Both the position numbers and the translations under genes were made by a program. A stretch of 64,000 nt of DNA from Siphonodentalium dalli (Eukaryota; Mollusca; Scaphopoda; Gadilida; Siphonodentaliidae). Location: contig CP136064.1 of the NCBI GenBank assembly GCA_032622095.1, positions 179,588,011 to 179,652,010 on the forward strand, read 5' to 3'. The notes below the pieces were generated by a model. That model saw only the letters and a program-made list of their open reading frames with translations, was not told where the DNA came from and did no database searches. Shown piece after piece: positions 1 through 11,246 of this stretch; within the stretch, counting starts at the first letter, position 1; the number at the start of each line of letters is the position of its first letter.

Positions 1-271
1 CTGCAGTACCCTATAACATTGTATACTATAGTAATACACTAGTATAGTTTATATATATATAGTACTAGAAGGTGACCCGACTTCGTCCGGGCTATTCAAA
101 AACCAAATTTCAAGTCGATAGCTCCACCCGTTTCCGATATCTGGTCTGCGCATGCGCGAAGCTGGCGTTGCACGGGCTCGCGACCCGATAAAATTCGTAT
201 CCGGGGCAAGATACATTCACATACCAAATTTCAAGTCGATAGCTCCACCCGTTTCCGAGATATATATATTG
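1..271. repeat. Dispersed repeat with two direct 37-bp copies
   Basis: No gene is visible. A 37-bp segment (AACCAAATTTCAAGTCGATA then CTCCACCCGTTTCCGA-like) occurs at 101-137 and again at 222-258, 121 bp apart. Between them TGCGCATGCGCG at 147-158 fits the NRF-1 consensus; it may be fortuitous. The stretch lies in ALDH4A1 intron 7 and is cut on its right by the insertion at 272, whose target triplet TTG is at 269-271. Confidence 0.6.
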
Positions 272-3200
272 TAGTCCAGGAGATATTGGTCGACCTCTGC
301 ACCCCCCCCCCCCAGGACTTAACTTCACCCCACTAATTTTCTTCCTTAATGTCTCCTCTAATTTTTTTCACTTGTTAACAAGAAAAAAAAGTGGCCGCAG
401 AGACTCCAGACAAGATGGCGTCCATCATGGCAGCCATTTTTTTAAATGCACCAGGTCTCTTTGATCGCCATTATAGTAAAGATGATAGCACATGCGGTCT
501 TGTTTTCCGCTCGATTCGTTATGCTAATATACAACCCTTACCAATTAGCCAAAAATCCGACCCCAGAATCCAATATGGCGGCCAAGATGGCCGCCGAAAT
601 GTGAAAATATGCTATTTTTCTGACATGTTACCACCTTTCGTTTGTCTCTGTGGGAAAATGTTAGAATTTTTGCGTCATGTTATACATTTATCATATAGAG
701 GAGTCATTGGCGAATACATGGGGACCATAATATGCATTCATTGCGGGATATTTTTGTCCGATATCACGTTTTCCCAAATGCCGGTATCATAGGTCAAAGC
801 CTAATCTCCGTTAATAACGCGATGTTATGTTTCGAATCAATGAATGTTATTGCTATTATAACAACACCCATGCATATATATTTGCAGGATATACTCGAGC
901 TAGGATTCCTCTTATACCTGAGTTGAGGAATATTTACCCAAATCCAAGATGGCGGCCAAAATGGCCAACAGAAATAAAAAATCGCTGATTTTAACATCAG
1001 TGAGCATTATTGTCATGACAACTCCACACCTGCTTACTATTGTAAGTTGGGAACACTTAGGCGAAGAACTTTCCTTGTACCATATCCAAATAAAAGTCCC
1101 CCAAATCCAAAATGGCGCCCACAATGGCAGACAGATTTTGAAAAATCACCGAAATTCCCTCATATTCACATCATTGGGCATTATTGTCGAGACAACTCCA
1201 TCCATGCGTACAGTTGAGTTGGAAATACTGAGGTGAAGTAATTACCTTACATCTCATGCAAGAAATGGTTTTCCAAATCGAAGATGGCGGCCAAAATGGC
1301 GACCGAAATTTGAAAACACGCCTACATTCCTTTACTTTCTTAAGATTGGCGTTATTGTTTCGCGATTTCTACCCACCATTACATGTTGATATGTATGAAT
1401 TATTCATTAGGGTTTGGCAAGTGATACTCAGTCAATATGGCGGCCAACTGGTGGGCAGAAATTGAAAAGAAGCCGATATTATCACATACTAATTTCAACT
1501 TTTTGTCATAATATTGATTTGTATAAACGAAACGGTACATAATATAAGCCATATATTAGTTCCAATGTAAGTCGTAGCCTTTTGGAAGGATGAAAACCCA
1601 CAATCGCAATGTGGCATTTCAAAATCCATTCTCCACTAAGGGCTCATACTGGCCGTAACCGTATATAGGTGCGCCGAATAGTCATATTATGACTTCCAAG
1701 AATCAAAACAACAGTACATGAGCTTATTCTGAATTGCCACATTCAGCATTATCTAGACTCGTTTCCGTCTCTTCGTCAGATTAATCTATCTCACTCACAA
1801 CAACAGTTCACTACTCTTCTTTGTAGGAGTGTGCCACTAATCGGAATGTTTCAAACAATACATATGCCGGTGTCCAGCTCACGTGTTGGTTTCGAAAACT
1901 TCAAATTCTTAGCGAGCTTCATTCGTGGTATAGCTTATGGTATAATTCAGATGCTACATATGGGGTATATGCGTCATCTTTTGCGATACACTATAAAGGT
2001 ATTCGGTCGATGCGTATACTAGCTTTCAGAAGGACCTATCTATCTGTGTATTGTCAGCTTTGGTGACCTAATGGGGATAACAACGTGTACACCTGGTGAT
2101 CTTCCCAAAGAGCCACTTCTCAATATATGGTTCATCAATTCACATACTCATCTAATGCACTGACGTACCCGGACAACTTCTGTATATGGCTTCGAATGTT
2201 GAAAGCCCGACGTTTGACGGATGCATTTCTGCTAAGGCGTAGAAGACCATAATGCATAATATACCCAAATTCCTTGAACATGATCATAAGAACAAGCTTG
2301 TTGGCGTCCAGCAATCGTCTCACCGAACAGATCCAATCAGATGATAACAATACACACAGTGCTAGTTTGTGGGTATGTGTCATGATAGTGGAAATGAAAT
2401 TGGACCATGACTCCACCGCCCCTTATTTTGTTATGTTTTAGATTCAGACAGGATCTCATGTGTGGCTTTGCTTTCCTTATATGCTAAGATTGTATGTTCC
2501 CATCTGTTTCGAAGCCGTTCTTAAACAACTGGACCAGGAGTATGCCATTGACTACTGCTGTATAAGCCCCACCAAGACTGGGGTGTAGTCTTAAAGGCGA
2601 TACCTTTGATAGTTGGTTGATATGTCATACTCACGCTGGGTAGTATGGTTCAAGAAAGTACAAATGCCATCAACAAAAGGGTGAAATGTTCAACGCGAAG
2701 AACATCCAGAGGAATGTTACGTTGATGAGCTCTTGCATTCAGTTCAACAAACGTTGGTACACCAAGTGATTTCTTGGTAACATCACCAATGCGACCATTT
2801 TCCTGCATGAGACATTAACTACTATATTCTAATGTTATATATATAAAGCTATATGATCATAAAGGTCGCGTTCCCCAACGGCCACAGCCATTGCCATCGA
2901 GACTGTAAATTGTTCTTTAAATACATAGTGAAATAAATGCACCACAGTTCCTGACATTTTCTTGAATAATACCGCCCACATACTGACACTAACCCCGAGA
3001 GAGGATAACAAAACAAGCATACATTCATGCTATAAAGACATTATCCTTTAGTCCATCTGACTGTTTTGAGGGAGGCTAGCATATTATTATCCAGACAAAA
3101 GTGTACGTAGTTGAATCAGAAAGGCTTCGAAACGGATGTGGAAATACAATCTTACCACACCAAATAAAACCGACACGCATGACATTCGATATTAAACATG

Positions 3201-6200
3201 CATCAGGTGTAGGGGTGGTGTATACAGTGGCCCATTTCATTCCCACTATCATGGCGCATGTCCACAAACTAGCACCGCGAGCATTGTTCTTCTCTGCTGG
3301 GAGATATTCGACGAGACAACTGCGGGGCGTCACACAGTTTGCTTCAGATAATGGTCAAGAAGTGTGGGTAGTCTGTACACTAGGGTCTTCTCCTTAGCAG
3401 ATAGACATCTGTCAAAGGGAATGAGACAACTAGCAACCTTCGAAACACTGTCGAAGTTGTCCACATATGCCAATGCGTTCGCTGAGTTTGTGAGTTGACG
3501 AACCATCTATTGAGAAGTGACTAGCTAACTGGTTCGCCAGGTGTACATGTCGTTATCCCATGGGGTATGAGACACATACATAGAGATGACCTTCTGTAAG
3601 CTAGACACCGGAAAATGAATTGTTTGAAACGTTATGATTAGTGGGACCCTACACCCAGGAAGTGGTGAATACTTTGTCGGTGTGAGCGACCTAGATCTAT
3701 CAGACAAAGAAATGGCGTGGCATATCAGAATATGTTATCAGGTAATTGTTCTGATATAACTATTCGGCGCACCTACGCTTACGACCATTATCGGCGCTAA
3801 GTGGAGACTGGATTTCGAAATGCCACATCGCGATATTAATTGTGGTGTTTCATCTTTCCAGAAGGATACGAACTATGTTATGCGTTTTGATACCTTTAAG
3901 TTGAACTAGTAGATGGTTTATGTACAGTTTCGTCCATACATACCGATATTATGACAAAAAGTTGAAATTAATATGTGAAAATATCGATTTCTTTTCAATT
4001 TCTAGCCGCCAATTTAGCAGCGATCTTGGCTGTGAGTATCAATTGCCAAACCCTAATGAATACTTCATGTCACTATTCCATATCAACATGTAATGGTGGA
4101 TAGAAATCGCGAAACAATAACGCCCATCGTAAGAAAGTAAAGTAATGTAGACGTGTTTTCAAATTTTGGTCGCCATTTTGTCCGCCATCTTCGATTTGGA
4201 AAACAATTTCTTGCATGAGATGTAATGTAATTACTTCACCTCAGTATTTCCAACTCAATTGTAAGCATGGGTGGAGTTGTCTCGACAATAATGCCCAATA
4301 ATGTGAATATGAGGGAATTTCGGTGATTTTTCAATATCTGTCCGCCATTGTGGGCGCCATTTTGGATTTGGGGGACTTTTATTTGGATATGGTACAAGGA
4401 AAGTTCTTCGCCTAAGTGTTCCCAACTTACAATAGTAAGCAGGTGTGGAGTAGTCCAAGTCTTCTCGTACTAAAACTAGCTAAGATTTTGGGATGGAGAG
4501 ATGCTAGTATTTAGTCCGAGATCCTCCCGTATGTTCTCTTATGACACGACTTACGCCCAGGATCTGTGGCGGGAATCTGTGGTGTATTTTACTCGATTTA
4601 CCTAGCAAATCAATACGTGATGCTATATACATTGGAAAGAGTGACATCTTATGGTCATAATGGTGTATAATAATCTAACTTTACTGTTAAATTACACATA
4701 GAATATTCCGGTTGATTGCCACAAACATCGCTTTTTTTCTCTGTTTGTTTACGTTTTAACTGAAAGCCGAAGTGGTCCGAATAACTTCGGCATAATCCGG
4801 AGTTTGTTCTGGGTATTCTAGTTTCCGTTTCTATATATAGCGCGGGGTTTTCCGAACAAAATGGCGAAAACCGATCGCCCCAAGTCCAGTTTCCTATGTG
4901 CTTTGAGAACAATTCCCGCACTAAAAACTTAATGACATAATGGAGGATCAGAACGGTAGTTTAGTTGACAATTTTCGCAAATTGGAGCAAATTAGAACTC
5001 TTGTGTCTGACTTGCCATGCGTGTGATTTTCATCCATGTGCATTTTGACTTTTGTGTTGATAAAATAATCGGAGAACCGAATCACAGTTTCGAAATATAG
5101 TTCTTCCGTTTTAGTGGGACTTTTCAAACTTGAGGTTCAAAATTTATACAAATTTTGTTTGATTTTTTGTGTGCTTAACAAGAGCAGTATATTGCTCTGT
5201 TCGCTAAGTATATATCTTAATTTCGCGGAAGTCCACCAAATGTGGGTGAAATGTAGCACCATATTATTTATTCTAATGCTCGTTGTGTTTACACTGTTTT
5301 AAACTTTGAGAGGGTTGTAATTCACGTAATTTATTTAATGTATTACATTTATATCTTCAATGTTTAATTAATCTATTTATTTTTTATTTATTGACACACA
5401 TAATTACGATTACAATGGAGAATTCATCGTAATTTGCATTGTTTGTCGAAAATCTACGGAATATTTTCAACGGAAAATGCCGAACACAGTTCGCGAGGTC
5501 AACTGAGTTCGCATACTTTTAAAAATTTGTAAACATTGCGGTAAATGTCTCTTTTCGCATTAAATTACCGCTTTCAATTCACAACTGATGTGGGTTTCAG
5601 ATCAAATAGCATGTCTTCTGTGGAAAATATCCGTTTATTGTCGCAATTGTGATATTTTATTTCATATAATTGTGGTTTTATTTGAGCGGGTCATTAACAC
5701 TTAACTTGTGTCATAAGAGACCATACGGGAGGATCTCGGACTAAATACTAGCATCTCTCCATCCCAAAATCTTAGCTAGTTTTAGTACGAGAAGACTTGG
5801 ACTAGTGTGGAGTTGTCATGACAATAATGCTCACTGATGTTAAAATCAGCAATTTTCGGCAATTTTTTATTTCTGGTGGCCATTTTGGCAGCCATCTTGG
5901 ATTTGGGTTAATATTCCTCAACTCAGGTATAAGAGGAATCCTAGCTCGAGTATCTCCTGCAAATATATATGCATGGGTGTTGTTATAATAGCAATAACAT
6001 TCATTGATTCGAAACATAACATCGCGTTATTAACGGAGATTAGGCTTTGACCTATGATACCGGCATTTGGGAAAACGTGATATCGGAAAAAAATATCCCG
6101 CAATGAATGCATATTATGGTTCCCATGTATTCGCCAATGACTCCTCTATATGATAAATGTATAACATGACGCAAAAATTCTAACATTTTCCCACAGAGAC

Positions 6201-6579
6201 AAACGAAAGGTGGTAACATGTCAGAAAAATGGCATATTTTCACATTTCGGCGGCCATCTTGGCCGCCATATTGGATTCTGGTGTCGGATTTTTGGCTAAT
6301 TTATAAGGGTTGTATATTAGCATAACGAATCGAGCGGAAAACAAGACCGCATGTGCTATCATCTTTACTATAATGGCGATCAAAGAGACCTGGTGCATTT
6401 AAAAAAAATGGCCACCATGATGGACGCCATCTTGTCTGGAGTCTCTGCGGCCACTTTTTTTTCTTGTTAACAAGTGAAAAAAATTAGAGGAGACCTTAAG
6501 GAAGAAAATTAGTGGGGTGAAGTTAAGTCCTGGGGGGGGGGGGGGGGGGTGCAGAGGTCGACCAATATCTCCTGGACTA
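272..6579. mobile_element. Element A: giant palindromic (foldback) TIR transposon
   Basis: The termini are TAGTCCAGGAGATATTGG at 272 and its exact reverse complement ending at 6579, flanked by the direct triplet TTG (269-271, 6580-6582). The two arms stay recognisably reverse-complementary far inward: 272-1510 pairs with 3950-6579, 1830-2130 with 3475-3660, 2150-2520 with 3080-3475, and 2640-2670 with 2935-2965. Nearly the whole element is therefore inverted repeat with a core of a few hundred bases. Without its nested insertion it is about 4.95 kb. Arms differ by many substitutions and small indels, so it is not young. AAGATGGCGGC-type motifs recur in both arms. No open frame resembling a transposase was recognised, so it is probably non-autonomous. 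A 3-bp target duplication is compatible with several DNA-transposon superfamilies, and I do not assign one. Confidence 0.85.
4451..5804. mobile_element. Element B copy 1: 1.35-kb TIR element nested in element A
   Basis: Terminal inverted repeats of 97 bp (4451-4547 and 5708-5804, starting TAGTCCAAGTCTTCTCGTAC) differ at only one position. The insertion is flanked by an 8-bp duplication GTGTGGAG (4443-4450 and 5805-5812). The opposite arm of element A keeps the uninterrupted sequence near 1011-1050 with a single copy of that octamer, which proves both boundaries. The interior carries a TATATATA box near 4833 followed by AAAATGGCGAAAACC, and only short open frames that look fortuitous. Eight-base duplications fit hAT, P, Merlin or related groups; the TIR alone does not decide. 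A second copy starts at 62932. Confidence 0.9.
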
Positions 6580-6582
6580 TTG

Positions 6583-7444
6583 CCCAATGTCATTTGCGGA
6601 TACCTCGGCCGGTGATGAGTTAACGCGACATCGGCCGGTTAAGAGTTAAACGCGATCACGTCACGATCTGTTGACGGCGTAATATATTTACGGAATGTTT
6701 TTCGATGAGCGAAGCATGGTCCTGCGTTCTTCTAGATAATTAAGGTAGAAACTTTAAACGTACACAGGCGTGTGATACATCATTGGAAAGATGAAGCGCC
6801 ACAGATTCTAACCGTGCAAATTATATGACTGGCAATTTATTATTCGCGCTATATCGAATCGATTTGTGAGCACCGAACTGAAATATATTAGCGCAAAACG
6901 GCGTAAAAACAGATTTGACCTCGGCACGTGAAAAGTTGACCTCGGATCTGAAAATTAATAGGCCCATGCCACCCCCCGGCCGAAAATATCCCCACATACC
7001 AAGTTTCATCGAAATCGGCTCGGCCGTTTTCGAGTCCATCGCGATCACACAGACAGACACACACACAAACAGATCTTCCAAAATATATAATAGATTACTA
7101 CTGTACAAAAACTATTGTATTTTTTATATGGGAACAATTATGATGTTTATTTTCCACTCATCGATTGCATCCCACCAAAAGTGAATTCTTTAATGGTATA
7201 TTCTGGCTTGGACTGTACTCATATAACTTCAGGAGTAGCATGACCTTGACTGACCTTTCTTCTAAATTGTCAGCACTCACCAGCACTCAATAGAAAATAA
7301 ACCGAACGCCTTTGTAATGCAACAAAAGAATAGAATTACATCCTTTATACCAGATGCACCCCCAAATTTGCATAAATGCGCTATTGGCAGTGACTGGGTA
7401 ACTCGCATTTATGTGAGATCGGCAGCGAAGAGTTAAGGACTTAC
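6583..7444. other. ALDH4A1 intron 7, part right of element A
   Basis: No exon is seen. About 6830-7110 ends like a Helitron-like or HINE-type repeat: an ACCAAGTTTCATCGAAATCGG module at 6997-7017, then a CACACAGACAGACACACACA tract near 7046-7070. The rest is unassigned. Confidence 0.5.
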
Positions 7445-7519
7445 CATAAGTGCTGGAGCCATAGGTAGATGACCCCCGATTGCTGTGAAGTTGAAAGGTG
7501 ATACTGCTGCCCAAAATCC
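7445..7519 (-). CDS. ALDH4A1: ALDH4A1 exon 7 (partial gene, last exon in window)
   Basis: Seventy-five bases, 25 codons, reading GFWAAVSPFNFTAIGG then HLPMAPALM. The SPFNF-A-GG stretch is the hallmark N-terminal end of the NAD-binding core in P5C dehydrogenases. The acceptor is TAATTTCAG before GGATTT and the donor is GTAAGT after ATG; both phases are 0. The next exon should begin with the family's G-N-x-V-x-WKPS segment, which is not found left of this point. It must therefore lie beyond base 1, which makes intron 7 at least 7.4 kb long. Confidence 0.95.
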
Positions 7520-8130
7520 CTGAAATTATGTATGTATTAAATGCTTGCACAAATGGACAAATAAGGAGTAAATGTCAGTACTTATGGAATACATGCCTTA
7601 TGCAATATTCACACTGGAATATAAATGCAGGATGTTGCTTGGTTGAAATCACACTACAAGACAACCAGACTATCAGCTGAGAGGAGGCCAGAAGAAATTT
7701 TGTCAACTATTTTTTAGCTGAGGCAAATTTCAGACCCTGCCAAAATGTTTGTGCAAATTTGAAACAAATTTCTGCGGACATTGTCACAGTTTCGCACTTT
7801 GAAGTCTACAGATAGAAACTACTGAAATAACAAGGGCTCTCTGGATAATCAACAATTTTAAATAAGACCAACCAAGGTCTGCCATGATAATGGACCAAGT
7901 TCCAATTATAAAAGTTATACATGTAGAGCATGAAACTAGGAAGATCCAAGGGAAAAGTTCTGGTCTAGGCAATTTTCTAGCCTAGGTAAACTATCTACTA
8001 ATTAATAGGGTTGTGACATCACACCAAGAGCCTAACGCTTCCAAATTCTAGGTAAGCAACTTACAATGCATAGTTGAATAATGGTTGGTTGTCGTGGAAA
8101 TTGGGCACGTACTCTTGCGTATTTTTTTAG

Positions 8131-8360
8131 TTAACCCTTCCATGACTTCGAAAACCCTGTGCCAATGCATTATCTTACATAGGGAGCCTCGCATATCTAA
8201 AAGAATACATTGGCCTAACAATATTAACATTTACCTTGCAAGCCAGTGCATTCTTTTATATATGCGAGGCTCCCTATGGGAGACTATCATATATAAGAGA
8301 ATGCACTGGCACATAATCTGTAATGCTGCACCAGCGCAGCTCCCGTCATGAAAGGGTTAT
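8131..8360. mobile_element. TTAA-type MITE (piggyBac-like ends), copy 1
   Basis: The ends read TTAACCCTTCCATGAC and GTCATGAAAGGGTTAT. The centre is the palindromic block TATATGCGAGGCTCCCTATGGGAGACT with GCACTGG and CCAGTGC segments on each side. TTAA next to CCCT is the piggyBac pattern; the right TTAA has mutated to TTAT. Other members lie at 14289, 14570, 33154 and 41160. Confidence 0.7.
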
Positions 8361-8790
8361 ATATAAGAAATGGATGTTCATTTTGTTGCATTCCATGTTT
8401 TCTTGCGTTCCACTCATAAAAATGTCAAACCAACTTGCATCCATACTCCAAAGATGTACTTTGTTTGACATTGAATTTTCTATGTATTTATTTCTTAGGC
8501 GACAGCAATTTAATTGCTTGGTTTACGAACCCGCCGACACTTTTTAAGGAAAATCGCAAAAAAAAAAAAATTGCCGATGGAAAATTAAAAATCACGTTTG
8601 ATACTCGCGAAATTCTTGCTTTATTGCATTTCTAGTAATTCCCAACAGTTATCTGTTAGATATGTGACTTATTATGGCATTGGATTCTCATTCCGGCACA
8701 CGTTTAACGTTTTTTATGTATCGTGTAGCAAATGGCGACATCTGCGGAGTCCGGATTCCTACTTTTTGAATGGTGCGAAGGGGAATACTT

Positions 8791-9096
8791 CGGTTGGCGA
8801 TTATCGCAATATGATAGGGGAACACCGTGTGCATAACGTAACTATCACAAGTATAACGTATTCTGATAACAACTTATCGCCAATTTCATGCTTAAAACAT
8901 TTTAAACATATCATCTTCTGCTTGTTTTATTTTATTTTTTATGAAAATGAATAATAAATGGTGTGATCAATATATATAAACGACAAATAGAATCAAATTA
9001 GCCATTTTAGGACAGGCAAGCTAGGTACAAAAATTGGTGAAATCTGAGTACGAATGTCGGACTGTTCCCCTATTGTATTGCGAAAATCGCCAACCG
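8791..9096. repeat. Inverted repeat pair
   Basis: CGGTTGGCGATTATCGCAAT followed by ATGATAGGGGAACA at 8791-8824 is mirrored at 9064-9096 with few mismatches. It is probably a decayed small TIR element whose outer boundaries I could not fix. Confidence 0.5.
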
Positions 9097-9585
9097 AATA
9101 ATTCACTTCCGTAGTTATTTACTGAAATCGAAACTGAAACCGTGAAAGTATGTCTGCTGATCGAAAGAATGTACATTAGTGTAAAAAAAATTACCGTTAG
9201 CGATATTAACGTTTTATCGCAAAAACTAATAAATGTCAATTTAAATTCAAAGGTTTCTGACCTTATCAAGGACGTGGGTGATGAATATGTTATTAAAAAA
9301 ATAAAAACATATGACTAGTAATAGTAGGCTATCAGCAAAAACATCGTCTGCTGACAATGACATTGGACACAAATTATCTGATGATGTTCCGATTCACGTT
9401 GACGTTGTCTCCGGGTTCCAAGCAAAATACATTGTCATTGAAGTCGACAAAGTTAAAGTGATGTGAAACACTCTGGTAGGTGATCAAATATAAATGGATA
9501 ACAATACTGCTCAAAGTACATGTAGTTATATTTACAAATATTATATCCAAATTGACTGCATAAACCGTCATTCTTGACTCTTGAT

Positions 9586-9810
9586 GGCGAAATCTCTTTC
9601 GTTAGTTTGTCCCCAATAGATGCGTCCCGAATCGAGAAGTAAATATTTATTATTGAGCGTAGTTCAGACGATGTTTTCTATGTAGTGGTACGGTCGATTT
9701 GCTTGAGATTTTCGGCGAGGTTAGTAGAATGCTACATTCCTCCAGTTAACATAGTGCCTGCATACTAACTTATCCGTTGCATGCACCCGAACAAGTGCAT
9801 AATATGTCTT
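9586..9810 (+). repeat. Dispersed repeat, inverted copy at 29826-30050
   Basis: The segment running from CGTTAGTTTGTCCCCAATAG through GATGCGTCCCGAATCGAGAA to CACCCGAACAAGTGC reappears as its reverse complement at about 29826-30050 in intron 1. The termini are not resolved and no coding capacity is seen. Confidence 0.6.
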
Positions 9811-10837
9811 TAATAGGCCTACGGACAAAATGCACATTAAATAATGTGAACAAAGCTGTGCCTTTGATTCCAAAATATCTTTGTTAGAAACTCCACCAAT
9901 TATGTAGCCCAGGGTATTCTTATTTCATTTTGTTATTCAATATAGTTTAAGTTCACCTTCCCTTGATTTCTTCTGGCTATCTGAGTAACTTAATGTTTGA
10001 CACAGTTATCAACAGCAACTTACAGATTACACCCTCAATGTGACATTTTGTTTAATATTTAATATGCGGACTATATACAACCAGTATTGGTATTGACAGG
10101 GAGTAAGTATCTCTGAATCTGAATTAATTTTGATATATTAAATCCGCTTGTATAATATTCACCAATAGGATATACACAAATTCAGCCACAGAAGACTGGG
10201 GAAATAATGAATATCAGGTTTCATGTTATTGTTTACATTTTATGAGAAGATTATAAATGATATCTAAATGAATTAATGATGTTTTTAGTTCACCAGTGAT
10301 CATGCGGGGAAAGTCATCAAATATGCCCAAGATTTTTTTTTTCTTTTCCCCCTCCTCCATCTAGAGAATTTTTCCACTCATGTTCATAAACCAAGTCATT
10401 AAATTGCGGTGGCCTTATAGTTTTGTTGTTTTCAAGGGATACCAAATTTGTTTGGTTAATTTTTCAATAACAATATGACATTCTTTGGTATTTATTGGTC
10501 CAGTTTACATATCATATTTTGTGTTCACCATTTTTCCAACAGAACAAAGCAGAAAACAATTTAAAATTGGACTGTTTTTAATGTTGTTGTAAATGGTGGA
10601 TTGGAATCCTGAATGCATCTTTAAATATAAAAAACATTAATGGTTTATTGATGTACTTTCAGATCGATCGTTACTTCCTGCACAATATTTTCCAAAATAT
10701 GACTTCAAGAAATTTCATTGATAATTTTTGGAGCGGATCTCAAATTTTTGTTGTACAAAATCACTAAAACCACGAGAATAAGCACACCATGAAATATTTG
10801 CATTTTCAGTAGTCTGGTTGACATGATATCTACTTAC

Positions 10838-10909
10838 CTCCAGCCCCCGATAGATCATACTATTTGATTCTGTCTGATTCGTAGTACGAGGTTGATATTT
10901 TGTTACTTC
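10838..10909 (-). CDS. ALDH4A1: ALDH4A1 exon 6
   Basis: Seventy-two bases, 24 codons, EVTKYQPRTTNQTESNSM then IYRGLE. It corresponds to the family segment ending in YRGLEGF, just ahead of the nucleotide-binding core. The acceptor is TTCTTCCAG and the donor a consensus GTAAGT, phase 0 on both sides. The N-terminal part of this exon is poorly conserved in the family, so the assignment rests on the YRGLE end and on exact phase with exons 5 and 7. Confidence 0.93.
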
Positions 10910-11165
10910 CTGGAAGAAATACCCGAATCATATTAACTACAATCAGAGAGATAGAAGAAATCTTCAGCAAGTAAAATATTATGTTAGCTGAGAATAAAAG
11001 TCAATGGATATCATCAGTTTTCACAAATACTGAGCAAGATATACCTAAAGTAAATTTATAACATTAAATGACACAAATTTACCTTTTTAGTGAACTGTGA
11101 AGTAGAAAAGAACATTTCTTATATTTTCTGCGTTACATATACCAACATATCTTTAAAATACATAC

Positions 11166-11246
11166 TTTGCTATACTGGATATCAAATCGTAGGAAATCTG
11201 CTAATTCTGCTATTGTGTCAATATCTGCTTGGACAATGTTTTTAGC
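11166..11246 (-). CDS. ALDH4A1: ALDH4A1 exon 5
   Basis: Eighty-one bases, 27 codons, AKNIVQADIDTIAELADFLR then FDIQYSK. It matches the conserved P5C dehydrogenase helix in which a Q-A-x-I/D-D-x-x-A-E-L-x-D-F-x-R-F pattern precedes the core. The acceptor is TTTCCAG and the donor GTATGT. Phase is 0 at both ends. Intron 5 to its left is only 256 bp, the one short intron in the window. Confidence 0.95.

Larger units (their letters stand above)
7520..10837 (-). other. ALDH4A1 intron 6
   Basis: A 3.3-kb intron. It carries a TTAA-type MITE (8131-8360), an inverted repeat (8791-8824 against 9064-9096) and a dispersed repeat (9586-9810). In 9811-10837 I see only AT-rich sequence. Confidence 0.8.

Noticed and set aside
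391-1465. Open frames of 60-133 codons in element A arms, mirrored at 5802-6243
   Set aside because: The same peptides recur because the arms are inverted copies. Frames break at different places and match no transposase.
4655-4921. 88-codon minus frame in element B, also present at 63134-63337
   Set aside because: Retained only because the two copies are young; no recognisable domain and the second copy has a different start and several replacements.
9374-9571. 65-codon minus frame with hydrophobic stretch
   Set aside because: AT-rich intron 6 sequence; no exon boundaries in phase with ALDH4A1 exons 6 and 7.
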